Part shown: positions 45,782 through 54,549 of the stretch, in pieces | Layout: every line of letters starts with the position of its first letter | How positions within the stretch are numbered: position 1 is the first letter of the stretch | Source: Flavobacterium sp. MC2016-06 | GTDB lineage: Bacteria; Bacteroidota; Bacteroidia; Flavobacteriales; Flavobacteriaceae | NCBI RefSeq assembly: GCF_009711165.2 | Contig: NZ_WMID02000004.1 | Coordinates: 124,001 to 188,000, forward strand | DNA: 64,000 nucleotides | Direction: 5' to 3' | Translations under genes and position numbers: made by a program | Notes under the pieces: model-generated | What the model saw: only the letters and a program-made list of their open reading frames with translations | Databases searched by the model: none | What the model was told of the DNA's origin: nothing

Positions 45782-46750
45782 ATGAAAAAATTTATTCAGA
45801 GACTATCTATATTTACAGGTATAATCGTGCTTATTTTGGTTGTAGGAGCACTCACGCCGCCTACTCCTCGATCTAAAACATCTCTTTTATTTTCAAAATT
45901 AGATAAAGATTCTTTAATGAAAAATGTTAAGAGCGATAGGCTTATACTTATTGGGGGGTCTAATTTATCTTTTGGTATAAACAGTCAGATGTTAAAAGAC
46001 TCTTTGAAAGTTAATCCAATTAATAATGGTATTCATGCTGCTTTAGGGCTTGAATATTTGTTGAATGAAGCTGCTCCATATATTAAGAAAGGTGATGTGA
46101 TTATAATATCTCCGGAGTATACTCATTTCTATGGTAACACTGCCTATGGATCTGAGGTTTTATGCAGAATGTTTTTTGATGTTGATTTTAGGAAAGGAAA
46201 TGAGGCCTCTAGAAAAATGAGCTTTAAACAATGGCAGCAAATATTAATGTATTGCCCTAAATATGTGGCTTCAAAGTTTGATCTGTTAGAGTATTTTCCC
46301 CTAAGTCATGATCCTGTTTACAGCCGAGATTCTTTTAATCAATATGGTGATGCAGTCGCTCATTATAATCTTCCTCCTGTAGATTATTTGCCTTTGGATG
46401 TCATAGATGGAAAATTCAATGAAGATATAGTAACGAAGCTGAAAGAATTCAGAGACCATGTATTGGAAAAAAAAGCAAGATTATTTATTACCTTTCCTGC
46501 AGTGGATAAAAAATCTTATCAAAATAATAAAACCCAAATAAACAAAATTTATCAAAAACTACAAGATGATAAGTTTTTAATCTTAGGGACACAGTTAGAA
46601 TTTGTAGTATCGAATGACATGATATTTAATGCTTATTGTCATCTTAATAAAAAAGGAACAGATCAGAGGACAAAATTATTGATTAAAGAATTACAAAAAA
46701 ATTATGAAAAATATACTAATAACCGGTGGAGCAGGTTTTATAGGCTCTAA
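45782..46750 (+). CDS. SGNH/AlgJ-like partner of the MBOAT protein
   Basis: 322 residues with an N-terminal membrane anchor (about 8-24) and a periplasmic domain. IGGSNLSFGIN (Ser60) looks like SGNH block I, and NAYCHLNKKG near residue 283-292 looks like the catalytic DxxxH block, but Asn283 stands where related proteins usually have Asp. It probably completes acyl transfer for the MBOAT protein. Its last 47 bases overlap the next gene, and the C-terminal residues (NNRWSRFYRL) come from that overlap. Confidence 0.7.
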   Translation: MKKFIQRLSIFTGIIVLILVVGALTPPTPRSKTSLLFSKLDKDSLMKNVKSDRLILIGGSNLSFGINSQMLKDSLKVNPINNGIHAALGLEYLLNEAAPYIKKGDVIIISPEYTHFYGNTAYGSEVLCRMFFDVDFRKGNEASRKMSFKQWQQILMYCPKYVASKFDLLEYFPLSHDPVYSRDSFNQYGDAVAHYNLPPVDYLPLDVIDGKFNEDIVTKLKEFRDHVLEKKARLFITFPAVDKKSYQNNKTQINKIYQKLQDDKFLILGTQLEFVVSNDMIFNAYCHLNKKGTDQRTKLLIKELQKNYEKYTNNRWSRFYRL

Positions 46751-47843
46751 TTTAGCTTTAAAACTAATTGACAAGGGATACAATGTAACTGTTTTGGATA
46801 ATTTATCAACTCAGATTCACGGTGATAATCCTGAAGAAAACTCTTTTCTATTCTTAAAGATAAAAGATAAAGTTAAGTTTATCAACGGTACCGTTACTTC
46901 AAAAGAAGATTGGAAAACTGCCATTGCAGAACAGGATGCTATTGTACATTTTGCCGCCGAAACAGGAACAGGGCAATCAATGTATGAAATTGAAAAATAT
47001 ACAGATGTTAACATAGGCGGTACTGCCATGATGTTGGATTTACTTGCAAATGGACAACATTCAATTAAAAAAGTTGTAGTTGCTTCTTCAAGATCTATTT
47101 ATGGTGAGGGAAGGTACTGGTCTGACGATTTAAATGCGTACGTATATCCGAAACACAGGACTGATGATTATATGTCTGCGGGAGACTTTGAAGTAAAATA
47201 TAAAGACATAGCAAAACCTTTACAGCTTGTAGCTACAGATGAAGAGTCTAAAATTCATCCATCTTCTGTATATGGCATTACAAAGCAAAATCAAGAACAA
47301 ATGATTATGACTGTATGTCCTACAATAGGAATAGCACCAGTAGCCTTTAGATATCAAAATGTTTATGGACCAGGGCAGTCATTGTCAAATCCTTATACTG
47401 GTATTCTGTCTATTTTCTCTACTCTTATCAAAAACGGTAAGGACATAAACATCTTTGAAGATGGTAAAGAAACACGTGACTTCGTTTACATTGACGATAT
47501 CGTTGCAGCAACAATTCTTGGACTTGAAAAAGAAGAAGCTAACGGAGAAGTATTTAACGTAGGAACGGGAGAAGCAACTGATGTTATAACTGTAGCTAAC
47601 ACGCTTATAAAAAATTATGATGCAGATACTAATATCAAGATTTCAGGAAATTATAGACTTGGAGATATACGCCATAATTATGCAGATCTTACAAAAATAA
47701 AAGCGTTGTTAGGTTTTGAACCCAAATATAATTTTGAAATAGGCATAAGGAAATTTACAGAGTGGGTACTTACTCAGGAAATCAAAGAGAGCAAATACGA
47801 AGACAGTATTGCAGAAATGAAAGAAAAGGGTTTGTTTAAATAA
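46704..47843 (+). CDS. NAD-dependent nucleotide-sugar epimerase/dehydratase
   Basis: 379 residues, extended SDR: ILITGGAGFIGSNLALKL, VHFAAETGTGQSMYEI, SSRSIYGEGRYW, catalytic YGITK (about residue 190), FRYQNVYGPGQSLSNPYTGILSIF, DFVYIDDIVAATI and NVGTGEATDV. The long insertion and GQSLSNPYTG loop resemble dTDP-L-rhamnose 4-epimerase-like proteins, which would fit the rfb genes here, but the substrate is uncertain. The overlap with the upstream gene (47 bases) is unusually long. Confidence 0.82.
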   Translation: MKNILITGGAGFIGSNLALKLIDKGYNVTVLDNLSTQIHGDNPEENSFLFLKIKDKVKFINGTVTSKEDWKTAIAEQDAIVHFAAETGTGQSMYEIEKYTDVNIGGTAMMLDLLANGQHSIKKVVVASSRSIYGEGRYWSDDLNAYVYPKHRTDDYMSAGDFEVKYKDIAKPLQLVATDEESKIHPSSVYGITKQNQEQMIMTVCPTIGIAPVAFRYQNVYGPGQSLSNPYTGILSIFSTLIKNGKDINIFEDGKETRDFVYIDDIVAATILGLEKEEANGEVFNVGTGEATDVITVANTLIKNYDADTNIKISGNYRLGDIRHNYADLTKIKALLGFEPKYNFEIGIRKFTEWVLTQEIKESKYEDSIAEMKEKGLFK

Positions 47844-47861
47844 TGATTAAATTTTAGAATA

Positions 47862-48836
47862 ATGTCAAGGCAAAAAGCTTTATTTATAGGAATCGGTTTT
47901 TATGATTATGATCAAGCAATAATTAGCGAATTTAATTCGTTAGGTTATGATGTTGATTATTTTTCCGAATTTCCTGCGGGAATCCCTTATAGGTATTATT
48001 TAAGAAGAAATAATAAGGATAAGATAGAATCATATAAAGAAAAGACGAGCATGGATATAGCAAATTCCTGCAAATCCAACTATGATCTTATATTTGTGAT
48101 AAAAGGTGAATGCCTTTCTCAGCGTGCAATAGATAAAATTAAAAGCAAGAATCCAAACTGTAAATGGGTTTTATATCTATGGGATTCTATTGTAAGAATA
48201 CCTCAAAGTAAAATAACAGCTAAAAATTTTGACAAAGTTTATTCGTTTGACAGAGCAGATTGTCTGGAAAATAAAGAATTTATTTTCAATCCTCTTTTTT
48301 TTAGAAGAGAGTACGATAGAAGTCTACATGGAAAGATGGAACTCAAATTTGATCTTTATTTTTTAGGCTGGTACCATTCTGACAGGTTAAAACTGGCAAA
48401 GAAAATTGTCAATTTTTGCAAAAAGGAAGGATTAAGTCATAAGGTAATTCTTTATACAGGGTATATGAATTATCTCTTACATAAGGTGGTTGGTAAAGAA
48501 TTAAAAGGTAATAAAGAGTACCTTGTCTTTAAATCTATTACTGCGAAAATGAATTTGGACTTAATTATGAAGTCAAAAGCTACGCTGGATATAGCTCATC
48601 CGGAACAGACTGGTTTGACAATGAGAACTATAGAGCTTTTAGGGGCGCAAAAGAAAATCATTACTACAAATAGCGATATTGTAAATTATGATTTTTATGA
48701 CCCAAAAAATATATTAGTGATAGATAGGGAAAATCCAGATTTTGACACTAATTTTTTTAAAATTGAATTTAATCCTACTCCTGAGCATATATTGCGTAAG
48801 TATTCTATAAACGAATGGCTTAAGAGAATGCTTTAA
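47862..48836 (+). CDS. Putative GT-B glycosyltransferase (CgeB-like)
   Basis: 324 residues. N-terminal KALFIGIGFYDYDQAIISEF and YDLIFVIKGECLSQRAI give a Rossmann-like half. The C-terminal part has LDIAHPEQTGLTMRTIELLGAQKKIITTN, the acceptor/donor pattern of CgeB-type glycosyltransferases (E-L-G with T-x-R-T-I-E). Cytoplasmic; sugar unknown. A gap with a terminator-like hairpin follows. Confidence 0.65.
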   Translation: MSRQKALFIGIGFYDYDQAIISEFNSLGYDVDYFSEFPAGIPYRYYLRRNNKDKIESYKEKTSMDIANSCKSNYDLIFVIKGECLSQRAIDKIKSKNPNCKWVLYLWDSIVRIPQSKITAKNFDKVYSFDRADCLENKEFIFNPLFFRREYDRSLHGKMELKFDLYFLGWYHSDRLKLAKKIVNFCKKEGLSHKVILYTGYMNYLLHKVVGKELKGNKEYLVFKSITAKMNLDLIMKSKATLDIAHPEQTGLTMRTIELLGAQKKIITTNSDIVNYDFYDPKNILVIDRENPDFDTNFFKIEFNPTPEHILRKYSINEWLKRML

Positions 48837-48956
48837 ATGAATTTATGAATGTTGCTAAAATGTTATAATATGTTAACAAAATATTTGTAATTGTATTATA
48901 TTGTGCATTTTAAATAATGTCTATTTTTTAATATTTATTCTGTTAAAGATAAATTT

Positions 48957-48986
48957 TGTAAAACCGTGTTTTACAGCTATTTTTTT
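48957..48986 (+). terminator. Terminator-like hairpin just before the Wzy gene
   Basis: TGTAAAAC (48957-48964) pairs perfectly with GTTTTACA (48968-48975), loop CGT. GCTA and seven T (48980-48986) follow, and the ATG of the next gene is at 48995. The remainder of the 158-base gap (48837-48956) is AT-rich without an exact -7 match. A terminator so close to a start codon inside an operon suggests regulated read-through. Confidence 0.65.
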
Positions 48987-48994
48987 AAATTATT

Positions 48995-50182
48995 ATGATT
49001 TTTCGGGTTGTTAAATTTTTATTGTCGCTTCTTGTATTGATTCTGTTAATGGACCCGACAGACCGCATTTTTCATTTAAAAATGCCTTTATTCGTTCTGG
49101 TACTATTTGTATGGATTATTTCAAAGTCAAGATCAAAAATAAAATATTATAAAGAATATCTGATAATTATATTTTTTTTGCTATTTATAACTGTTTTTGG
49201 GATTAGTACTGCGGTTGTTCAGGGTGATACTGATTACGCATTTGCATTTGGATTTTTAAAATCTATGCTTATCTTAATTCTATTAATAGTTGTAGTGGAT
49301 ACTGATCTTGATATTGGGAAGTATATAATTAAGTATTCAATTCTTATACCCATAATTACATTTTTTATCTATTGTCTTCCGATTTATAATGTAGTCCTTT
49401 TTGGGGAAATTTACAATTATATTGTTGTGGGGACAGAGACTATGATGATAGCTCAGAGGAATTTTTATGGATATGACGTTTTTATGATTTATTATAAAAC
49501 AAGCCCAATGCTTATTTTTCCTTTATCTTATTATGGCTCAATGACTGTAAGATATGGTTTTACAGTAAAAAGGCTAATTTTAATCTTAATGTTTTTTCTT
49601 TGTTTAGTTATATCTGGTACGAGGGCAAACATGCTTGCGGGTCTAGGAGTTATTATTTATTGGGTTTATATTTTTTTGAAAGAAAGAAAAAATGCTTTTT
49701 ATTCTATTATGGTTTTTATATCTGCATTTACGGCTATAATAATGTTTGCTCTGAGTTTGTCATTTGAAAAAAAGGAAGCATCGGCAGAGACTAAATATGG
49801 TCACTTTATCTCTATTATTGATACTTTTGAAGATCATCCACAATATTTATTATGGGGTCAAGGACTAGGGAGTACATTTTATTCAATAGGGGGTAAGAGA
49901 ATTGTTTCACAAGTTGAACTTACATATATTGAGCTAATACGCTATTTTGGTATACCTCTTGGATTATTTTTTATAATAATGATGGCGTATCCAATAATTA
50001 ATATTACAATTAACAAAAAAGTTAATATTTATAATCAATATGTAATTCCTGCTTTTTGGAGTTATCTATTTATTTGCGGAACCAATCCATTACTAGTTAG
50101 TTCAACGGGGATGCTTGTAATGATTTTAATGTATTCTTATATTCACAAGGATTTTGCCAAGTATAACAGAGAATTAGAATAA
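48995..50182 (+). CDS. Wzy-like polysaccharide polymerase
   Basis: 395 residues, about 10-11 membrane helices and a large periplasmic loop near residues 255-300. The helix-loop with SGTRANMLAGLGVIIYWV is the O-antigen polymerase/ligase (Wzy_C-like) hallmark, as is the GQGLGSTFYS region. Low sequence conservation makes Wzy and WaaL-type ligases hard to separate, but the Wzx, Wzz and Wza neighbours favour polymerase. Confidence 0.78.
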   Translation: MIFRVVKFLLSLLVLILLMDPTDRIFHLKMPLFVLVLFVWIISKSRSKIKYYKEYLIIIFFLLFITVFGISTAVVQGDTDYAFAFGFLKSMLILILLIVVVDTDLDIGKYIIKYSILIPIITFFIYCLPIYNVVLFGEIYNYIVVGTETMMIAQRNFYGYDVFMIYYKTSPMLIFPLSYYGSMTVRYGFTVKRLILILMFFLCLVISGTRANMLAGLGVIIYWVYIFLKERKNAFYSIMVFISAFTAIIMFALSLSFEKKEASAETKYGHFISIIDTFEDHPQYLLWGQGLGSTFYSIGGKRIVSQVELTYIELIRYFGIPLGLFFIIMMAYPIINITINKKVNIYNQYVIPAFWSYLFICGTNPLLVSSTGMLVMILMYSYIHKDFAKYNRELE

Positions 50183-50188
50183 CTTATT

Positions 50189-50902
50189 ATGATTTCAGTC
50201 TGCATAGCAACATATAATGGGGAAAAATACATTAAAGAGCAGTTAGATTCTATACTTTGTCAATTAAGTATGGTTGATGAGGTAGTACTGTCAGATGATA
50301 ATTCATCAGACAGTACTTTGGACATTATTCAAAATTATAATGATAATAGAATTAAAATTTTTAAAAACAAAGGAAAAGGTTTAATTGAAAATTTTGAAAA
50401 TGCATTATTAAATTCCTCGGGTGATTATATTTTTCTTTCAGATCAAGATGATATTTGGGAAGAAAATAAGATTAAAGAATGTCTAAATGACTTTGAGAAA
50501 GGATATCAATTAATTCTGTCGGATTGTTCAGTTTTTGATTCAGAATCCAAAGCGGTAATTCATAATTCTTTTTTTGAATTTAATAAATCAAAAAAAGGAA
50601 TAATGAATAATATAATAAACAACAGCTATATCGGATGTTGTATGGCTTTCAAAAAGGATCTTAAAGATAAAATATTACCGTTTCCTAAAAATATCCCTAT
50701 GCATGACAGTTGGATAGGCATTATTGGAGAATTGTTTTTCAAAGTAAGTTTCAATAAAAATAAGTTAATTAAATATAGATTGCATTCTAAAAATGCTTCT
50801 TATACTGGCGTTGGGAAAAGCAAATACAGCTTCTTTGAAAAAATTTCATTTAGAATTTTCCTTTCTTTTGTATTATTTCAAAAGTTTTTCTTTGGAAAGT
50901 AA
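50189..50902 (+). CDS. Family 2 glycosyltransferase
   Basis: 237 residues, GT-A fold: ISVCIATYNGEKYIKEQLDSIL, VVLSDDNSSDSTLDII, FLSDQDDIWEENKI (DxD-like) and PMHDSWIGIIGELF. The short length lacks C-terminal extras but shows no sign of truncation. The DDxSxDxT and SDQDDIW blocks resemble rhamnosyltransferase-type GT2 enzymes. Six bases after the Wzy-like gene. The following 146-base gap has a short 7-pair hairpin at 50898-50919 and T-rich DNA. Confidence 0.85.
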   Translation: MISVCIATYNGEKYIKEQLDSILCQLSMVDEVVLSDDNSSDSTLDIIQNYNDNRIKIFKNKGKGLIENFENALLNSSGDYIFLSDQDDIWEENKIKECLNDFEKGYQLILSDCSVFDSESKAVIHNSFFEFNKSKKGIMNNIINNSYIGCCMAFKKDLKDKILPFPKNIPMHDSWIGIIGELFFKVSFNKNKLIKYRLHSKNASYTGVGKSKYSFFEKISFRIFLSFVLFQKFFFGK

Positions 50903-51048
50903 ATGAAGTTTTATTTACTCTTCAAATTTTTTATTTCAACTACATTATTATCGTTCTAGTTTTTTTAAGTTAACATGTAGTTTATATAAAGAGCAAGTTC
51001 GATTTTAGGGTAAGGCTAGTTGATGTTTATTAAATAATTAATTTAAAT

Positions 51049-51876
51049 ATGTATAATGTAGTTTGTAGTTTAGTAATTTATAAAAATGATAAAAAGCAGC
51101 TTTTAGACGCTATAGACAGTTTTCTTAATACAGATTTAAAAGTTAAACTGATGTTGATTGATAATTCTCCAGAGGATGATTTAAAAAACATCAAAATAGA
51201 CGATAGGGTTGAGTATATTCATAACCCATCAAATCCAGGATATGGTACTTCACATAACATTGCAATTAAAAAATACGCTGAGTTTTCAAATTATCATCTT
51301 GTTTTAAATCCTGATATATATTATGGTCAAGGCGTATTAGAAAATATTCTTTCATACATGGAAAGTGATAAAAGAATTGGATTGGTAATGCCAAAGGTTC
51401 TTTATCCAAATGGTGAAATTCAATATTTAGCCAAATTGATACCAAGCCCATTTGATTTTTTTGCGAGAAGATTTTTGCCATTTAAAAAACTTAAAAAGAA
51501 GCTTTCAGATAAATTTGAATTGAAATTTAGTGGATATAACATAACAATGGATGTTCCTTATTTATCAGGATGTTTTATGGTTTTTAACACTGAAGCCTTA
51601 AAGAAAATAAATGGTTTCGATGAAAAAATATTTATGCATATGGAAGATTTAGATATTACACGAAGGTGTAATGAAGCTGGTTTTAAGACAGTTTTTTTTC
51701 CGCATGAATTTGTTTATCATGATCATCTTTATAAAACTTTTTTAACTTTTTCTAACTTGAAAATGTATTTTTTATCCGCCTTTTACTATTTTAATAAATG
51801 GGGATGGATCTTCGATAAAAACAGAAAAAGTATAAATAAATTTACGGTTGATAATATAATACTTTTAAAAAAATAA
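51049..51876 (+). CDS. Family 2 glycosyltransferase, WbbL/rhamnosyltransferase-like
   Basis: 275 residues: VVCSLVIYKNDKKQLLDAIDSFL, LMLIDNSPEDDL, HNPSNPGYGTSHNIAIKK, LVLNPDIYYGQGVLENIL (DxD-like NPD), VPYLSGCFMVFNTEALKKINGFDEKIFMHMEDLDITRRC. The NPGYG, NPD and MEDLD blocks match rhamnosyltransferases of the WbbL type, consistent with the rfb genes that follow after the decayed fragment. Confidence 0.86.
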   Translation: MYNVVCSLVIYKNDKKQLLDAIDSFLNTDLKVKLMLIDNSPEDDLKNIKIDDRVEYIHNPSNPGYGTSHNIAIKKYAEFSNYHLVLNPDIYYGQGVLENILSYMESDKRIGLVMPKVLYPNGEIQYLAKLIPSPFDFFARRFLPFKKLKKKLSDKFELKFSGYNITMDVPYLSGCFMVFNTEALKKINGFDEKIFMHMEDLDITRRCNEAGFKTVFFPHEFVYHDHLYKTFLTFSNLKMYFLSAFYYFNKWGWIFDKNRKSINKFTVDNIILLKK

Positions 51877-51940
51877 TTGCTTAAAATTGAATAAAGATAA
51901 ATTTAACAGTGATGTTTTAAAATTAAATGTCTAATAAATA

Positions 51941-52130
51941 AAGTTGGAAACTTTTCAGGTTATCGAAGTATTATATCATATAGGATGAAGTAATAATATG
52001 TCAAAGTATAACATTTTTGGAATTAGCAAATCACATATTTTGTATCAAAAAGATCCAGTATATGTTGGCAGAGAAATTGAGATATGTAATTGCTGAAAGG
52101 TTGTTCGGAAAAGAATTATGTTTGTCATAA
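51941..52130 (+). pseudogene. Decayed fragment of a DegT-type sugar aminotransferase
   Basis: The 334-base gap 51877-52210 has no open gene. Reading 51983 onward gives DEVIICQSITFLELANHI and then, after a frame change, ILYQKDPVYVGREIEIC. These line up with DEVICQSMTFSASANPI and ILYQGAIPIFVDSESETWNIC in the intact aminotransferase at 55933. The DNA keeps runs such as TGTCAAAGTAT and AGCAAATC in both. Stops, frame changes and missing ends make it a remnant. The rest of the gap is AT-rich and empty. Confidence 0.75.
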
Positions 52131-52210
52131 GAATCTAATTTAAGGAATAAATATAGAATTAAAATTTAAAAAAGTTGTTTACTTTTTTAAGTAAAATATA
52201 AAATTAAAAT

Positions 52211-52759
52211 ATGAAAATTGAAAAAACATTTATAAAAGACTTGGTAATAATTGAACCAACAGTTTTTGGAGACGAAAGAGGTTATTTTTTTGAATCATAC
52301 AGTAAAACTAAATTTGAAGATTTAGGAATCAATATTGATTTTGTTCAAGACAATCAATCCTATTCTAAAAAAGGAACATTAAGAGGTTTGCATTATCAAA
52401 ATCCACCTTTTGCACAAACCAAATTAGTTCGTGTTTTAGAAGGAGAAATTATTGATGTAGCAGTAGACTTGAGAAAAGATTCTCCTACTTACGGAAAGGC
52501 TTTTAGTGTTTTATTATCAGCAGAAAATAAAAAGCAATTATTAGTGCCGCAAGGTTTTGCACATGGTTTCTCGGTTATTAGCGAGACTGCATCTGTAATG
52601 TACAAATGTGATCAGTTTTATAATAAAGCTTCAGAAGGTGGGATTAAATTTGATGATCCATCTTTAAATATTGATTGGGGAATGGATTTAAATGATGCTA
52701 TTGTTTCAGAAAAAGATCAGATTCTTCCGTTTATTGAAAATTGCAATAGTTTATTCTAA
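52211..52759 (+). CDS. rfbC: dTDP-4-dehydrorhamnose 3,5-epimerase
   Basis: 182 residues, cupin fold RmlC: EPTVFGDERGYFFESY, QDNQSYSKKGTLRGLHYQ (catalytic His region), VRVLEGEIIDVAVDLRKDSPTYG, LLVPQGFAHGFSVIS and YKCDQFYNKASEGGI. Epimerises dTDP-4-keto-6-deoxyglucose at C3 and C5. Overlaps rfbD by 1 base; rfbB is distant. Confidence 0.96.
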   Translation: MKIEKTFIKDLVIIEPTVFGDERGYFFESYSKTKFEDLGINIDFVQDNQSYSKKGTLRGLHYQNPPFAQTKLVRVLEGEIIDVAVDLRKDSPTYGKAFSVLLSAENKKQLLVPQGFAHGFSVISETASVMYKCDQFYNKASEGGIKFDDPSLNIDWGMDLNDAIVSEKDQILPFIENCNSLF

Positions 52760-53607
52760 TGGAAAAGATATTAGTTACGGGTTCAAACGGACAATTAGGT
52801 TCGGAATTAAAAGTTTTGTCTGAAAATTATTCTCAATTCGAATGGGTTTTTGCAGATAGAAATCAGGTTTCATTAGATAATTTGGCAGATTTAGAAAACC
52901 AGTTGGAGTTAATCAATCCAAATGTTGTTATAAATTGTGCGGCTTATACTGCAGTCGATAAAGCAGAATCTGAAGAAGAATTTGCTGATATAATAAATCA
53001 TTTAGCTGTTGGTGTTTTGGCTGATTGGTCTCATGAAAACAATGCTAAATTAATACACATATCAACGGATTATGTTTTTGACGGAACTTCTTCATTTGCA
53101 TTAAATGAAGATTCTCCAACAAAACCAATAAATGTTTACGGGGCAACTAAATTATTAGGAGAAATTTTTTGTTTAAAAAATAATCCAAATGCAGTAATTA
53201 TCAGAACATCTTGGGTTTATTCAAGTTTTGGAAATAATTTTGTAAAAACAATGTCTCGATTGATGCAGGAAAGGGATAGTTTGAATGTAGTTAATGATCA
53301 GATTGGAAGTCCAACGTATGCGGCTGATTTAGCAAAAGCGATTGTTGATATAATTACACATTCAGATTGGAAATCTGGAATTTATAATTTTTCTAATGAA
53401 GGCGAAATTAGCTGGTATGAATTTGCTTTAGCAATAAAAGAAATTGGAGATTATAATTGTGAAGTAAGCGGTATACCTTCTTCGGCATATCCCACTCCAG
53501 CAAAACGTCCAGCTTATTCATTACTGGATAAGTCAAAAATTAAAGATAGTTACAATGTAATTGTTCCAAATTATAAAGAAAGTTTAAAAAAGATGATGAG
53601 TTTATAA
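52759..53607 (+). CDS. rfbD: dTDP-4-dehydrorhamnose reductase
   Basis: 282 residues, RmlD SDR: ILVTGSNGQLGSELKVL, NCAAYTAVDKAESEEE, HISTDYVFDGTS, catalytic YGATKLLGE, RTSWVYSSFGNNFVKTM, VNDQIGSPTYAADLA and CEVSGIPSSAYPTPAKRPAYS. Last step of dTDP-L-rhamnose synthesis. 35 bases before rfbA. Confidence 0.96.
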   Translation: MEKILVTGSNGQLGSELKVLSENYSQFEWVFADRNQVSLDNLADLENQLELINPNVVINCAAYTAVDKAESEEEFADIINHLAVGVLADWSHENNAKLIHISTDYVFDGTSSFALNEDSPTKPINVYGATKLLGEIFCLKNNPNAVIIRTSWVYSSFGNNFVKTMSRLMQERDSLNVVNDQIGSPTYAADLAKAIVDIITHSDWKSGIYNFSNEGEISWYEFALAIKEIGDYNCEVSGIPSSAYPTPAKRPAYSLLDKSKIKDSYNVIVPNYKESLKKMMSL

Positions 53608-53642
53608 AATATAAATTTCATTTACTAAAAAAATAAAAAAAT

Positions 53643-54512
53643 ATGAAAGGAATTATATTAGCAGGAGGTTCAGGAACTAGATTACATCCTTTAACTTTAG
53701 CAGTAAGTAAACAATTAATGCCGGTTTACGATAAACCAATGATTTATTACCCGCTTTCAACTTTAATGATGGCAGGAATTAATGAGATTTTAATTATTTC
53801 TACCCCGCATGATTTACCTCACTTTAAAAAATTACTTGGTGACGGAAGTGCTATTGGCTGTAAGTTTAGTTATGCAGAACAGCCTAATCCAAATGGATTG
53901 GCGCAAGCATTTGTAATTGGTGAAGAATTTATTGGGAATGATAAGGTAGCTCTTGTTTTAGGAGATAATATTTTCTTTGGAACCAATATGCAACAGTTAT
54001 TAAAAGATAATGCAAATCCTGAAGGAGGAGTAGTCTTTGCTTATCATGTCTCTGATCCAGAACGTTATGGTGTTGTAGAGTTTGATGATGCTAAAAATGC
54101 AATTTCTATTGAAGAAAAACCATTAGTTCCTAAATCAAATTTTGCAGTTCCGGGCCTATATTTTTATGATAATTCAGTTGTTGAAATTGCAAAAAACATT
54201 AAACCAAGTGCTAGAGGAGAATACGAAATTACAGATGTTAATAAAGTATATTTAGAAAAAGGGAAATTAAAAGTTGGAATATTAAGCAGAGGAACAGCTT
54301 GGCTTGATACAGGGACATTTAATAGTTTAATGCAAGCCGGACAATTTGTTCAGGTACTTGAAGAACGTCAAGGATTAAAAGTAGGTTGTATTGAAGAAAT
54401 TGCTTGGAGACAAGGATTTATAACTTCAGAAGAATTAAAAGCTTTAGCAGAACCATTAAAGAAATCTGGTTACGGTGAATATCTTTTAAATATTTTGAAA
54501 TTTAAAATATAA
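53643..54512 (+). CDS. rfbA: Glucose-1-phosphate thymidylyltransferase
   Basis: 289 residues, Rml[103 protein letters not shown]. Makes dTDP-glucose, the first step of the pathway continued by rfbB, rfbC and rfbD. Order here is C-D-A with B elsewhere. Confidence 0.97.
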   Translation: MKGIILAGGSGTRLHPLTLAVSKQLMPVYDKPMIYYPLSTLMMAGINEILIISTPHDLPHFKKLLGDGSAIGCKFSYAEQPNPNGLAQAFVIGEEFIGNDKVALVLGDNIFFGTNMQQLLKDNANPEGGVVFAYHVSDPERYGVVEFDDAKNAISIEEKPLVPKSNFAVPGLYFYDNSVVEIAKNIKPSARGEYEITDVNKVYLEKGKLKVGILSRGTAWLDTGTFNSLMQAGQFVQVLEERQGLKVGCIEEIAWRQGFITSEELKALAEPLKKSGYGEYLLNILKFKI

Positions 54513-54549
54513 TACTGGAAAGTTTCAATTTTTAATTCTAATCTAATTT

